Shown here one piece after another: positions 7,866-15,771 of a stretch of 24,486 nucleotides of DNA. Every line of letters starts with the position of its first letter. Position 1 is the stretch's first letter. The translations under genes were made by a program, and so were the position numbers. Below the pieces are notes generated by a model that was not told the origin of the DNA, did not search any database, and saw nothing but the letters and a program-made list of their open reading frames with translations. Source of the DNA: Bacteroidota bacterium (GTDB lineage Bacteria; Bacteroidota; Bacteroidia; AKYH767-A; JABDAW01); the NCBI GenBank assembly GCA_023251595.1, contig JAHEYM010000011.1, forward strand, positions 1 to 24,486, given 5' to 3'.

Positions 7866-10145
7866 TTATTTTTTATTCTCAATCTTTAATAGTTTCGTTA
7901 AGTACGTTTCCTTCGACGTAGTAATCTTCACCAAATAAACCTCTGCTCTCAATTCCGAATCACCGATAACAATCTCATTCCCAAAAACTTTTCGCATCAA
8001 AACTATTTCCCCCGCCACATTATAAATTTCAACCAACATTTCATCTTCAATTTTTTGGTGACGCTGGATTTTAAACGCTCCAGTTGTCGGATTAGGATAT
8101 ATTATATAAGGAGAATTTTCATCTTTCATCTTACTTTTCACCGATAACAATACCAAACTATCATCATTTGAAAGTATCGTAGTTTGTCCGAAATATTCAA
8201 CCAAAAATATCAAATTATCTTTAGAGAAAACATCTTGTATTCCCCATTGATTCGGAAAAATAAATTCCATTCCGTGACGGTAATAACCGGTTTGAGCGAT
8301 CGTTGTTTTATTGAATGCAAACAATCCTTCTTCAACATAATTCAAATATAAACCGAAGGAATCGACTGCCATGAATTTCGGATTCAGAATAGGAATAGGC
8401 GTGTTACTAATTTGTGTCAACACATTCGTTCCGTTATAAACAAATTTAAGAACCCCTGCCGAAAGACCTGATAAATATACATATATAGTATCTTTATACT
8501 CAGCAATCGCATTGTAATCCTGTAACCCTCCCGGATAAACAGATACCATTCTCCCCATGTTATTTGATAAATCCAGAACCGTCAAAGAATCGACCGTCGA
8601 GACAAATAATTTTCCGTTTTTATCAATACAGAAATCTTTAATATTATTCATCGCAATCGTTGTGTCGATTACCTGTATCAATGGATTCGTTACATCAATC
8701 ACCAAAAGATTTTTATTTAATCCGACCAATTGTATCGAGACTGCTTTGTCATGCCACACTGTCGTTCGCCGATAATCTGCCTGAAATGCACTTATGGGCA
8801 AAGCCCCAACCTGCGCCATTGTGGTTGCATCGAATACCCTGAAATCATCGCCGGTATAATAATAGCCAAAAATATAATTTCCATTTTTCGAAAAATCAAC
8901 ATTATAACAAAATCCGGTATCGCTGCGGTAATTTATCATCACAGGATTTTGCAAATCAGTGATGTCAAAAACTTTAAATCCGAATCCTTCGTTGGCAACA
9001 ACTAATTTATTTCCAAACTTATCCGAACCACAATTCCAACCGCCGGTCATCGTGTTTCCTTTGTCCGCTTCATTAAATATATCCGTGATATCAATCGTCT
9101 TCACCCCATACCACTCCGAAGCAACAAACATATCATGATTATGTATCGCAAGATCGAAATGCCATAACCCGGCATATTCCGAATTAATACGATGAATATT
9201 TGACTGGTTTGTACAATCGTATATATATACCTGACCGGTCAATGAATCGCCGTTCAGATAATTCATATCAACTGCCGATTGCGTTGCGATGTAAAGTGTA
9301 TCATTAATATTCTCCCCATTCATCGGCATCGCGACGGCATAGAAAATAATTCCCGGAAGTGTGTCGCGATAAACCTCAATCGGATTAGACGGATCAGAAA
9401 TATCCAACGAATAAAATAATCCTTTCGGATCGAGACCCAGAGATGCCAATGATTGCGTGCCTCCCAATACATGCAATAAATTATTGTTCTTTCCGAAAAT
9501 CACATTCTCCGGATCACAATAAACCTGTTCATAAAAAGAAAATGGTGTGAGGGTTCGCGCATTATACAAGTGAACACCTGTAACCGAGTCTGGTCCGTAT
9601 GCGCAGGTGAATGCAAGTACGGAATCTTTTACTTCGCAACCACGAATTTTTGTATTTCCTGTTTGATATGCAAAACGATTTAATAAAGTGAGCGTATTTC
9701 CATTGTCTTTGAATAATGCCATTTTCGTTTTATATGCGACAAAAATTGAGTCACCATAAAATGCAAGATTATATGCAGCTTCATCTAAACTATCGGGTAA
9801 ATAACGGTCGAGATATTGTGGCATTGCCGGATTCGACAAATTCCACATCGACAAACCCGCATGATTTGCCGCCACAAAAAGTTTATTGTTATTTATTACG
9901 ATATCATCTATGTTCGATGAAAACCGATATTCATAAGTTTTCGGATATGGAGGTAATCCGGAACTCACATCATAAACAGCTAGCGTATTTCCATTTCCCG
10001 CATAAAGATGTCCCGAAAAATATTGCACCTCATAACAGGCTGCACCTTTTGTTGCAGAAATATATTGAAAATTATTTTGAGCGAAAAATTTTTGAGAAAT
10101 TAAACACAAAAAGATCTCGAGTGAAAAAACTATTGATTTATTCAT
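7866..10145 (-). CDS. large secreted beta-propeller (LVIVD-like repeats) protein with T9SS type A sorting domain
   Basis: A 759-residue protein. A signal peptide (MNKSIVFSLEIFLCLISQKF, then FAQN) leads. Residues about 30-670 contain repeated blades in which a place or value is tied to a name, as in LVIVD repeats: LAVYDVSSGLPPYPKTYEY, LSMWNLSNPAMPQYLDRY, VKTIDITDIFNEADKG, FKVFDITDLQNPVMI, FRVFDATTMAQVGALPI, LLVIDVTNPLIQVIDT, LTVLDLSNNMGRMVSVYPGG. The last 80 residues are a T9SS type A sorting domain (PYIIYPNPTTGAFKIQRHQ, VEIYNVAGEIVLMRKVFG, AEVYLVKITTSKETYLTKLL). It is probably exported and trimmed by the type IX system. No enzymatic motif is visible. No TAnnTTTG box was found before its start. 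Confidence 0.85.
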   Translation of the reverse strand: MNKSIVFSLEIFLCLISQKFFAQNNFQYISATKGAACYEVQYFSGHLYAGNGNTLAVYDVSSGLPPYPKTYEYRFSSNIDDIVINNNKLFVAANHAGLSMWNLSNPAMPQYLDRYLPDSLDEAAYNLAFYGDSIFVAYKTKMALFKDNGNTLTLLNRFAYQTGNTKIRGCEVKDSVLAFTCAYGPDSVTGVHLYNARTLTPFSFYEQVYCDPENVIFGKNNNLLHVLGGTQSLASLGLDPKGLFYSLDISDPSNPIEVYRDTLPGIIFYAVAMPMNGENINDTLYIATQSAVDMNYLNGDSLTGQVYIYDCTNQSNIHRINSEYAGLWHFDLAIHNHDMFVASEWYGVKTIDITDIFNEADKGNTMTGGWNCGSDKFGNKLVVANEGFGFKVFDITDLQNPVMINYRSDTGFCYNVDFSKNGNYIFGYYYTGDDFRVFDATTMAQVGALPISAFQADYRRTTVWHDKAVSIQLVGLNKNLLVIDVTNPLIQVIDTTIAMNNIKDFCIDKNGKLFVSTVDSLTVLDLSNNMGRMVSVYPGGLQDYNAIAEYKDTIYVYLSGLSAGVLKFVYNGTNVLTQISNTPIPILNPKFMAVDSFGLYLNYVEEGLFAFNKTTIAQTGYYRHGMEFIFPNQWGIQDVFSKDNLIFLVEYFGQTTILSNDDSLVLLSVKSKMKDENSPYIIYPNPTTGAFKIQRHQKIEDEMLVEIYNVAGEIVLMRKVFGNEIVIGDSELRAEVYLVKITTSKETYLTKLLKIENKK

Positions 10146-10161
10146 CTATTGTAGTTTTTTT

Positions 10162-10237
10162 CCTCACCCTTTCTCCCTCTCCCACGGGAGAGGGATGTTG
10201 ACTCCCTTCTCCCCTGGGAGAAGGGTTGGGGATGAGG
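10162..10237. repeat. paired GC-rich hairpins (CCCTCTCCC and CCCTTCTCCC type), dispersed repeat or terminator
   Basis: Two perfect hairpins stand side by side: 10175-10194 has 9-bp arms (CCCTCTCCC/GGGAGAGGG) around a 2-nt loop, and 10204-10225 has 10-bp arms (CCCTTCTCCC/GGGAGAAGGG) around a 2-nt loop. Outer CCTCACCC (10162-10169) and GGGGATGAGG (10228-10237) are nearly complementary, so the whole unit can fold. This layout matches a dispersed intergenic repeat found in many bacterial genomes. It lies between lutB (upstream on the minus strand) and the 759-residue gene, and so may end lutB transcription. Confidence 0.75.
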
Positions 10238-10273
10238 CTAGAAGTCAGACAATGTTGAGCTCAAAGCACAATT

Positions 10274-11659
10274 TTATTTCTTATAGGCGAACTTCTCCCT
10301 CCACAACATATTAAAAGATTTCGGCGCCACCTTAGGCAATTCTCTGTTCGCTCCCCAGGCTTTTTTGAAAAAATTCTTCAGAAAGAAATTTTTCATCGAA
10401 GCACTGTTTCCATCCATCTTCTCACGCTTCATCATCGATCGTTTGAAAAAATACATCGACCATTTTTCACCCGATGTTGCCATATTTTGATTTACGCTAT
10501 CGCGGCGATTATATAATAAATGTTTATGTATATCAATTTTCACCGGACAAACTTCCGTGCATCTTCCGCATAATGAAGATGCGAAACTTAAATGCTTAAA
10601 TTCATTCATCCCCATTAAATGTGGAGAAATTACCGAACCAATCGGACCGCTATATATAGATTCATAACTGTGTCCACCAATGGTCTGATAAATCGGACAG
10701 GCATTTAAACAAGCGCCGCAACGAATACACGATAGTGATTGGCGTTGCTCCTGCAATTCAAGCAAATTAGTACGACCGTTGTCGATCAATACAACATACA
10801 TTTCTTCGGGACCATCTTCTTCATCCGATTGTTTTGGACCCGATAATATTTCATTATATACTGTTACCTGTTGTCCGGTACCATGTGTGGCAAGAAGCGG
10901 CCAGAAAAGATCTACATCTGCAATCGACGGAATAACTTTTTCTATTCCGGCAATGGCAACATGAATTTTTGGAAATGCAATAGTCATAAATGCATTCCCC
11001 TCATTTTCAGTCAAGGCAACGGAACCCGTGTCTGCAATAATAAAATTGACACCCGTAATTCCTACTTCTGCCCTTTGATAATTTTCTCTTAACTTCTCAC
11101 GAACGAACTCCATGATCTGCTCCGGGGTGCTATCCGGCGCCATCTGAAACAATTCGTGGAATGTTTTCGAAACATCTTCTTTCGATAAATGCATCGCGGG
11201 CGTTACAATATGATATGGACGTTCTTTTCTTAACTGAACAATGTATTCGCCTAAATCTGTTTCAACATTTTCAATCCCAGCTTTCTCCATCGCTTCATTG
11301 AGATTGATTTCTTCGGTGGTCATCGATTTTCCTTTCACCACACTTTTGGCATCCGCCTTCTTCAGAATTTCCATGATCTCTGACAAAGCTTCATTCGCAT
11401 CCTGTGCCCAAATCACTTTTCCCCCCCGTTTCAAAAAATTCGATTCAAATTCAATCAGATATTTATCCAGATTTTCGACAACTTTCCATTTCAGATGTGC
11501 AGCACGCTCCTTTGCCAATTCAAGATCTGCATACTGATGTTTGCCTTTCACGACCTTTTTGTCGTATTGCAAAATATTGTATGCCAACTTTTTTCTCAGA
11601 TCATGATCTGCAGATTTTTTTATAACCTCAGTCATGAACTTTTCCGCGCTTTTCGACAT
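10274..11659 (-). CDS. lutB: lactate utilization iron-sulfur protein, LutB/LldF family
   Basis: A 461-residue protein of the LutB family, which with LutA and LutC oxidises L-lactate to pyruvate. The LUD domain spans about residues 60-300 (VVKGKSMTTEEINLNEA, GITGVNFIIADTGSVALTEN, PLLATHGTGQQ). A ferredoxin-type domain follows with one four-Cys motif (C311, C314, C317, C321 in CIRCGACLNACP) and a second of three visible Cys (C364, C367, C371 in CGRCTEVCP), for two [4Fe-4S] clusters. The C-terminal basic tail (LPKVAPKSFNMLWREKFA) is typical. Length is normal for the family. Neither lutA nor lutC is adjacent: rpiB lies upstream and a T9SS cargo gene downstream. Gene symbol given by family, not proven orthology. 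Confidence 0.87.
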   Translation of the reverse strand: MSKSAEKFMTEVIKKSADHDLRKKLAYNILQYDKKVVKGKHQYADLELAKERAAHLKWKVVENLDKYLIEFESNFLKRGGKVIWAQDANEALSEIMEILKKADAKSVVKGKSMTTEEINLNEAMEKAGIENVETDLGEYIVQLRKERPYHIVTPAMHLSKEDVSKTFHELFQMAPDSTPEQIMEFVREKLRENYQRAEVGITGVNFIIADTGSVALTENEGNAFMTIAFPKIHVAIAGIEKVIPSIADVDLFWPLLATHGTGQQVTVYNEILSGPKQSDEEDGPEEMYVVLIDNGRTNLLELQEQRQSLSCIRCGACLNACPIYQTIGGHSYESIYSGPIGSVISPHLMGMNEFKHLSFASSLCGRCTEVCPVKIDIHKHLLYNRRDSVNQNMATSGEKWSMYFFKRSMMKREKMDGNSASMKNFFLKNFFKKAWGANRELPKVAPKSFNMLWREKFAYKK

Positions 11660-11689
11660 CTGTTCTTATTTAGTTTTGTCCTCCCCCAA

Positions 11690-11729
11690 CCCCCTCCAGA
11701 GGGGGATAGTTAATTATTTATTGTTAATT
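11690..11729. repeat. CCCCCTC hairpin followed by TTAATTA/TTGTTAATT repeat, running over the rpiB stop codon
   Basis: CCCCCTC-CA-GAGGGGG (11690-11705) is a perfect 7-bp stem with a 2-nt loop. It is followed at 11710-11729 by TTAATTATTTATTGTTAATT, which matches 2045-2064 at 19 of 20 bases. The rpiB stop codon (11714-11716) lies inside this second block. Confidence 0.55.
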
Positions 11730-12145
11730 AATTTTACCCTTCGCTCATGTCGTCCGCCTTCAAATTCTGTTGTTATAAAAGTTTTTGTCATTTCCACAGC
11801 CATGTCCTGGTCGATGAAGCGAGCAGGTAAACAGAGAATGTTTGCATCGTTATGTTTCCGTGCCAGCTGTGCCACTTCCGCGGTCCAGCAAAGTGCAGCC
11901 CGGATTCCGGAATGCTTGTTTGCTGTCATAGCTACACCATTCCCACTTCCACAAATCAAAACCCCCAGATCCCCGGAGTTTTTTTCTATAAAGTCAGCCA
12001 CCGGATGAGCAAAAGTTGGATAATCGACGGGCTCGGCGCTTGGTGGTCCAAAATCTTTGACGTCAATCTTCAGGTTTCTCAGCATTTTTATAAGATACTG
12101 TTTCAGCTCAAATCCTGCATGGTCAGACGCAATAGCGACAGTCAT
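11714..12145 (-). CDS. rpiB: ribose-5-phosphate isomerase B
   Basis: A 143-residue protein of the LacAB/RpiB family, interconverting ribose 5-phosphate and ribulose 5-phosphate in the non-oxidative pentose phosphate pathway. It begins MTVAIASDHAGFELKQYL (Asp8-His9 substrate site) and contains GVLICGSGNGVAMTANKHSG with the catalytic Cys65 and the phosphate-binding GSGNG loop, then IRAALCWTAEVAQLARKHND and LCLPARFI. The family is usually 140-155 residues, so the start at 12145 is right. An in-frame ATG at 12251-12253 would add 36 residues unlike the family. A TAGTTTTG box (12166-12173) lies inside that extension and supports the shorter form. lutB follows 54 bp downstream. Confidence 0.92.
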   Translation of the reverse strand: MTVAIASDHAGFELKQYLIKMLRNLKIDVKDFGPPSAEPVDYPTFAHPVADFIEKNSGDLGVLICGSGNGVAMTANKHSGIRAALCWTAEVAQLARKHNDANILCLPARFIDQDMAVEMTKTFITTEFEGGRHERRVKLINNK

Positions 12146-12165
12146 AGAAATCTTTTTAGTGTTAG

Positions 12166-12192
12166 CAAAACTACTAAATTTCCAGTTGTCAA
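12166..12192 (-). promoter_or_regulatory. candidate rpiB promoter: TTG (12190-12192), 16-bp spacer, TAGTTTTG (12166-12173)
   Basis: On the minus strand TTG is followed by a 16-nt spacer and TAGTTTTG, a full match to TAnnTTTG. The spacer is one base short of the usual 17-23. Transcription would start near 12159, 14 nt before the rpiB ATG at 12145. Confidence 0.5.
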
Positions 12193-12568
12193 CATTGTAT
12201 GTGTTCATACATGTTATTTTTGGTGGAAAAGTTCTTACAAATAATAGCTTCATCTTTGCAAAATTCTGTTACTGCTATTCCTTTTTCCGCTTTTTTGAAG
12301 TACTTTTGAGGAAATCTTAACGTGGTTATGAACAAACAAACATTGAACTCTTTGACTAAAGTTTTCACTTCTTACGTTATGAACACGCTGTAAAAAAATG
12401 CATGGTATCCTACAATTACTGATAAAAAGCAGAAATTTGATGGTGGCAAACGGTGAATAAGTTGTTAATATCTGAAAAAAGAAGAAAAAGGGTTAATAAA
12501 TTTCAACCGTTTCAACATCTATACATAGTACAGATTAAAATTATTTTAAAAATTTAAAAATATTTGTA
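12174..12568. other. long AT-rich intergenic region upstream of nadA, no convincing gene
   Basis: About 420 bp separate rpiB and nadA. I see no conserved coding region. A CATCTTTG box at 12251-12258 (+, five of six fixed positions of TAnnTTTG) could begin a long nadA leader. It would include a 21-codon frame at 12328-12393 (MNKQTLNSLTKVFTSYVMNT plus Leu). An AAACGGT/ACCGTTT inverted repeat (12448-12454, 12506-12512) encloses 51 nt. None of these is proven functional. Confidence 0.5.
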
Positions 12569-13570
12569 GTGATTAATACTGTTGATAAGTCAAATTTGAC
12601 CGAGATTGGTTACGTCGATCAGGAAGTAGATCCGACAATAGATTTGGTTACTGAGATCAAGCGGATGAAGCAAGAAAAGAACGCTGTGATCCTCGCTCAC
12701 TTTTATCAGGAGAACGAGATTCAGGATCTGGCAGATTTTATTGGCGATAGTCTTGGGTTGGCGAGACAAGCAGAAAAGACAAAAGCCGATATTATTCTCT
12801 TTTGTGGTGTACACTTCATGTGTGAGACAGCAAAGATTCTGAATCCTTCAAAAAAAGTTTTGCTCCCGGATCTGAAGGCTGGTTGCTCTCTTGCTTCAGG
12901 TTGTCCTCCCGATCAATTTGCCGCGTTTAAAAAGGAACACCCTGACCATTTAGTCATCACCTATATTAATTGTTCTGCAGAGATCAAAGCACTCAGCGAC
13001 ATTATTTGTACTTCATCGAATGCAAGAAAAATTGTAGAGAGTATTCCTCTTTCTCAAAAAATAATTTTTGCTCCCGACCGCAATCTCGGAAAGTACATTA
13101 TGAAAACTACCGGAAGAGAAATGGTGTTATGGAATGGAAGCTGTATTGTGCACGAACTTTTTTCACTCGAAAAAATAACACGGTTAAAAAATAAATATCC
13201 GGGAGCAAAATTAATTTCTCACCCTGAATGTGAAACTCCCATTTTGGAAATTTCTGATTTTATTGGTTCAACTAATGCCTTACTGAACTTTGTTTCAAAT
13301 TCACCCGATAAAGAATTCATCGTCGCTACGGAAACAGGTATTCTTCACCAAATGCAAATTGCCTGTCCCGACAAGTTATTCATTGCTGCTCCTCCGGATA
13401 ATTCCTGCGCTTGTAACGATTGTCCGTTTATGAAACTAAATACGCTCGAAAAGTTGTATCTTGCATTAAAATACGAGCAACCTGAAATATTAATGGATGA
13501 AAGTCTGCGTTTACAGGCATTAAAACCAATTCGGCGGATGTTGGATTTAAGCGATAAATTAGGGGTTTAA
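12569..13570 (+). CDS. nadA: quinolinate synthase A
   Basis: A 333-residue protein of the NadA family. It condenses iminoaspartate with dihydroxyacetone phosphate to quinolinate in de novo NAD synthesis and carries an oxygen-sensitive [4Fe-4S] cluster. Visible marks are NAVILAHFYQENEIQDLADFIGDSL near residue 38, LFCGVHFMCETAKILNP (C79), LLPDLKAGCSLASGCP, WNGSCIVHELF (C192), LISHPECETPILEISDFIGST, ATETGILHQM, and ACNDCPFMKLNTL (C285). C79, C192 and C285 fit the three cluster ligands. The start is a GTG (12569-12571); no ATG gives a family-like N-terminus, and residues 11-37 (TEIGYVDQEVDPTIDLVTEI) resemble Bacteroidota NadA. nadB and nadC are not in the window. Confidence 0.93.
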   Translation: MINTVDKSNLTEIGYVDQEVDPTIDLVTEIKRMKQEKNAVILAHFYQENEIQDLADFIGDSLGLARQAEKTKADIILFCGVHFMCETAKILNPSKKVLLPDLKAGCSLASGCPPDQFAAFKKEHPDHLVITYINCSAEIKALSDIICTSSNARKIVESIPLSQKIIFAPDRNLGKYIMKTTGREMVLWNGSCIVHELFSLEKITRLKNKYPGAKLISHPECETPILEISDFIGSTNALLNFVSNSPDKEFIVATETGILHQMQIACPDKLFIAAPPDNSCACNDCPFMKLNTLEKLYLALKYEQPEILMDESLRLQALKPIRRMLDLSDKLGV

Positions 13571-13619
13571 ACGTGTAGAGACGTTTGAAGAAATGTCTAA
13601 GTTAACAAAATTTGGAATT

Positions 13620-15197
13620 ATGAAAAGTTTTATCAGATTTATTTTTTTGTTTTGGTTGAATTTTATTTCAGTCTTCATTTTCTCACAGGATCTTAACACC
13701 GGTTTGAAGGACGGTTATACAAAGTTTACTTATCCCAACGGACAAGTTTCGAGCGAAGGAAATATTAAAGATGGTAAACCCGATGGTTACTGGAAAACTT
13801 ACTACGAAGATGGAACGCTGAAATCTGAAGGGAATCGCCTGAATTTCCGTCTGGATGGAAGATGGAAATTTTATTCAGATAAAGGAAATATTTCTGTTCA
13901 ATATTGTTATAAAGCCGGAAAAAAAGATAGTTTGCAACTGACTTATTTTGAGAACGGAGTTATTAAAACGGAAGAATGGTTTAAAGCCGACCAGAAAGAT
14001 GGAATGTCGAGAGAATACGATGAAAAGGGAAAATGTATCCGCGATATTCCCTTCACCGAAGGAAATGAAGCAGGATTCGGACATAATTATAATTCAGAAG
14101 GAACTGTAATTATAATTACTACTTATAAAAATGGTTTTATAACAAATGATGAATACATAAATGCAGTCGATAAAAATGGATTAAAACAGGGTGTTTGGAA
14201 AGAATTTTTTCCGGTCACAGATTCAACAATGAGAAACAGCAGAGATGGAAATTTTTTAGTGTTGAAAAAAGAAGGATCATATAAAGATTCAAAGAAACAA
14301 GGAGGTTGGAAAGAGTTTGATGAAAAAGGTCGTGTCATCTCGAATCGTGTTTTTGTGAATGATATTGAGATCACACCCCAGGAACAAATCCCTGTGAAAT
14401 TGGATGTTGAGAAGGATTATTTTCCGAATGGCAGAGTAAAAGAAAGTGGAACCTATAATAATGGCGTCCCTGAAGGTGTTCACAGGCAATATGATACTTC
14501 CGGAAGTGTGGTAAATGCCAAAATATATAAAGGAGGAAAATTAATGCGGGAGGGTATTTTCGATGAGTCAGGTCATGAACAAGGTCACTGGAAAGAGTTC
14601 TACGAAAGTGGACAAGTGCGATCCGAAGGCGATTATAAAGACGGATTGAAAACAGGTCATTGGAAATATTATTTTGAGAGTTCAGCGTTGGAACAGGAAG
14701 GCGATTATAAAAATAATAAGCCAGATAATTTTTGGAAATGGTTTTATTCAACTGGTGCTGTTTTGCGTGAAGAAACTTATAAAAACGGAAGAGAAGATGG
14801 TATGATGAAAGAATATTCAGATTCCGGAACCATCATTGCTCAAGGAAATTATGTTGAAGGAAAACCTGACGGAGATTGGAAATATCGGAATGGTGAATAT
14901 ATAGCAGAAGGGAAATTTATTGAAGGTAAGGAAGACGGTTTATGGAAACAATATTATCAGAATGGAAAACTTGCCTTCGAAGGAAATTATATGGAAGGTG
15001 CAGAAAACGGAACACACAAATATTTTTATGATAATGGAATTTTGAAAGAAGAACAAAATTGGAGAGTGGGTACAAAAGATGGCGACTGGAAAAGTTTTTC
15101 ACCCGATGGACTTATTATCGTCACAATCAACTTTGTCGATGGTAAAGAAACTAAAATCGATGGTACAAAAATTAAAGAGGAAGGAGAAGGAAAATAA
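13620..15197 (+). CDS. secreted MORN/YwqK-type repeat protein
   Basis: A 525-residue protein with a signal peptide (MKSFIRFIFLFWLNFISVFI, then FSQ). The rest is about 17 degenerate repeats of roughly 23 residues with the pattern G-K-x-D-G-x-W-K-x-Y-Y-x-x-G-x-L-x-x-E-G-x-Y (for example GKPDGYWKTYYEDGTLKSEG, EQGHWKEFYESGQVRSEGDY, GKEDGLWKQYYQNGKLAFEG). This is the MORN_2/YwqK repeat (PF07661). Although homologues are often named 'YwqK family antitoxin', here there is a secretion signal and no nearby toxin of that type, so a periplasmic or surface scaffold is more likely. An ATG at 13593 would add nine residues before the signal peptide; the ATG at 13620 is preferred. It lies 49 bp after nadA on the same strand. 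Confidence 0.82.
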   Translation: MKSFIRFIFLFWLNFISVFIFSQDLNTGLKDGYTKFTYPNGQVSSEGNIKDGKPDGYWKTYYEDGTLKSEGNRLNFRLDGRWKFYSDKGNISVQYCYKAGKKDSLQLTYFENGVIKTEEWFKADQKDGMSREYDEKGKCIRDIPFTEGNEAGFGHNYNSEGTVIIITTYKNGFITNDEYINAVDKNGLKQGVWKEFFPVTDSTMRNSRDGNFLVLKKEGSYKDSKKQGGWKEFDEKGRVISNRVFVNDIEITPQEQIPVKLDVEKDYFPNGRVKESGTYNNGVPEGVHRQYDTSGSVVNAKIYKGGKLMREGIFDESGHEQGHWKEFYESGQVRSEGDYKDGLKTGHWKYYFESSALEQEGDYKNNKPDNFWKWFYSTGAVLREETYKNGREDGMMKEYSDSGTIIAQGNYVEGKPDGDWKYRNGEYIAEGKFIEGKEDGLWKQYYQNGKLAFEGNYMEGAENGTHKYFYDNGILKEEQNWRVGTKDGDWKSFSPDGLIIVTINFVDGKETKIDGTKIKEEGEGK

Positions 15198-15198
15198 T

Positions 15199-15675
15199 TT
15201 ATTTTCGAAAGGTCATTGATTCAATCGGATCGTAAATATCTTTTGAATTCTCATTCGCCAATAAAAAGGACTTTAATTTTTCCAGATCATCAGGAACTAT
15301 TTTCTCCTTAAGACCAAGTAATTCAATTTTATTTTCCGAGCTAATCTCCAAGCGATAAATATAATATGAAACTCCTGCTTCCGGATCATTCACACTTAAA
15401 AAAATATTTTTCCCAAGTTTACTCATAATAATAGGGTTATAGGTGGTTTTAACAATTCCTGCCGAGTCCACTTCATAGGCAGTAAACGCGTTAGCATTAT
15501 CTTTAATAGAAGCGACCCTATAGTTTGTTATCTTAGAAGCACCTTGCCTCCAATTTCCTATGAGCCAGGCCGGAACCTTATAAGAGCCGGTATCGATCGG
15601 ATCAGAAGATTCATAAGGACATCCGCTAAGTAGAAACATCCCGGCAAATAACAGTAGAAGAAATATTTTTTTCAT
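15199..15675 (-). CDS. lipoprotein of unknown function
   Basis: A 158-residue protein with a type II signal peptide, MKKIFLLLLFAGMFLLSGC: the lipobox LSGC puts the lipidated residue at Cys19. The mature part (PYESSDPIDTGSYKVPAWLIGNWRQ...) contains LIGNW, as in small lipocalin-like or calycin-type Bacteroidota lipoproteins, then strand-like segments (SYYIYRLEISSENKIELLGL). I do not recognise a named family. It meets the MORN protein tail to tail with one base between the stop codons. Confidence 0.72.
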   Translation of the reverse strand: MKKIFLLLLFAGMFLLSGCPYESSDPIDTGSYKVPAWLIGNWRQGASKITNYRVASIKDNANAFTAYEVDSAGIVKTTYNPIIMSKLGKNIFLSVNDPEAGVSYYIYRLEISSENKIELLGLKEKIVPDDLEKLKSFLLANENSKDIYDPIESMTFRK

Positions 15676-15681
15676 TTCACT

Positions 15682-15765
15682 TTATCAACTTATTAACTCA
15701 TCAACATCACCCCCATTTGGGGGAAGGGGGCAATTACCATGCTTCGACAAGCTCAGCAACCGATT
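15682..15765. repeat. composite intergenic repeats: TTATCAAC units, CCCCC hairpin and GCTTCGACAAGCTC element
   Basis: Between the M13 gene and the lipoprotein gene lie three elements in a row. TTATCAACTTATTAAC (15682-15697) matches 4594-4609 at 15 of 16 bases. CCCCC-ATTT-GGGGG (15710-15723) forms a 5-bp hairpin. GCTTCGACAAGCTCAGCAAC (15741-15760) is, read on the minus strand, the GAGCTTGTCGAAGC type of dispersed repeat often seen in Bacteroidota and other genomes. Together they may end M13 transcription. Confidence 0.6.
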
Positions 15766-15771
15766 GGTGTA

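Noticed and set aside
8557..9005. Plus-strand frames of 60-91 codons inside the 759-residue gene
   Set aside because: They lie opposite a well-supported coding frame and show no family features.
11241..11713. Several plus-strand frames over the lutB 5' half and the gap to rpiB
   Set aside because: They mirror the lutB frame or the C-rich hairpin and have no family-like content.
12146..12253. 36-residue N-terminal extension of RpiB
   Set aside because: RpiB proteins start at MTVAIASDHAG, and a promoter box lies inside the extension.
13593..15197. YwqK protein as an antitoxin of a local toxin-antitoxin pair
   Set aside because: It has a signal peptide and no adjacent toxin; the neighbouring convergent gene is a lipoprotein.
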